Shown here: positions 5,847-5,940 of the stretch, piece by piece
How the letters are laid out: each line of letters begins with the position of its first letter
Position numbering within the stretch: position 1 is the stretch's first letter
NCBI GenBank assembly: GCA_031269135.1
Contig: JAISZP010000174.1
Location: 1 to 5,940 of the forward strand
Length of the DNA stretch: 5,940 nt
Direction of reading: 5' to 3'
From: Deltaproteobacteria bacterium
GTDB taxonomy: Bacteria > Desulfobacterota > Desulfarculia > Adiutricales > Adiutricaceae
Translations under genes and position numbers: made by a program
Notes under the pieces: model-generated
What the model was told of the DNA's origin: nothing
The model's database searches: none
What the model saw: only the letters and a program-made list of their open reading frames with translations

Positions 5847-5940
5847 AGCCATAGCCGAAATATACGCCCAAAAGCTATTGACCAAGATTTATGGTCCAAG
5901 AGCTATAGACCAAAAACTATAGCTTAAGAACCATAGTCTA
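5847..5940. repeat. Degenerate 14-bp tandem repeat, about seven units, running off the window
   Basis: Reading the plus strand, the units are AGCCATAGCCGAAA (5847-5860), a 12-nt unit TATACGCCCAAA (5861-5872), AGCTATTGACCAAG (5873-5886), ATTTATGGTCCAAG (5887-5900), AGCTATAGACCAAA (5901-5914), AACTATAGCTTAAG (5915-5928) and a partial AACCATAGTCTA (5929-5940). The rough consensus is AGCTATAGACCAAG. Units 5 and 6 form a perfect inverted repeat, AGCTATAG (5901-5908) and CTATAGCT (5917-5924), with an 8-nt loop. A period of 14 is not a multiple of three, which argues against coding use. The array continues past the right edge, so its full length is unknown. Confidence 0.75.

Noticed and set aside
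5522..5899. N-terminal extension of the binding protein by 126 residues
   Set aside because: It would place the signal peptide inside the protein, starts within the 14-bp repeat, and ignores the GGAGG 5 nt before ATG 5521.

Overview
The window holds one five-gene operon, entirely on the minus strand and read from about 5520 down to 466, bracketed by two non-coding regions. The organism looks like a Gram-negative (diderm) bacterium of intermediate GC content. The evidence is a secreted binding protein with an ordinary type I signal peptide and no lipobox, strong GGAGG/GAGGG ribosome binding sites, and tight gene packing. I cannot name the genus from sequence alone.

Layout in transcription order: (1) a leader at about 5522-5846 with a perfect 8-bp inverted repeat, preceded at 5847-5940 by a degenerate 14-bp tandem repeat that runs off the window edge; (2) a periplasmic sugar-binding protein (4562-5521); (3) a GC-rich hairpin in the 79-bp gap after it; (4) a double ATPase-domain sugar ABC protein of the RbsA/MglA type (2950-4482); (5) an RbsC-type permease overlapping it by 19 bp (1934-2968); (6) a TIM-barrel sugar-phosphate isomerase/epimerase starting 3 bp after the permease stop (1043-1930); (7) a SIS-domain isomerase of the 6-phospho-3-hexuloisomerase type starting 13 bp further on (466-1029). 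After the operon, 1-465 carries no convincing intact gene. It holds five copies of a 15-bp tandem repeat (136-210) and, on the plus strand, a short peptide resembling the central part of an IS110-family transposase (about 263-400).

The three transport proteins make a complete CUT2-class (ribose/galactose-type) importer. The two enzymes that follow act on small sugar phosphates in their known families, so the operon probably imports a sugar or polyol and isomerises its phosphorylated form. The barrel protein resembles, from memory, the erythrulose-phosphate epimerase (EryC/LerI-like) group, which makes a tetritol or related substrate a reasonable guess but no more than that. No kinase, dehydrogenase or regulator is present in the window, so these must be encoded elsewhere or outside the edges. 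The main oddities are the altered phosphate-loop residues in the SIS protein and the two unrelated minisatellites at either end.
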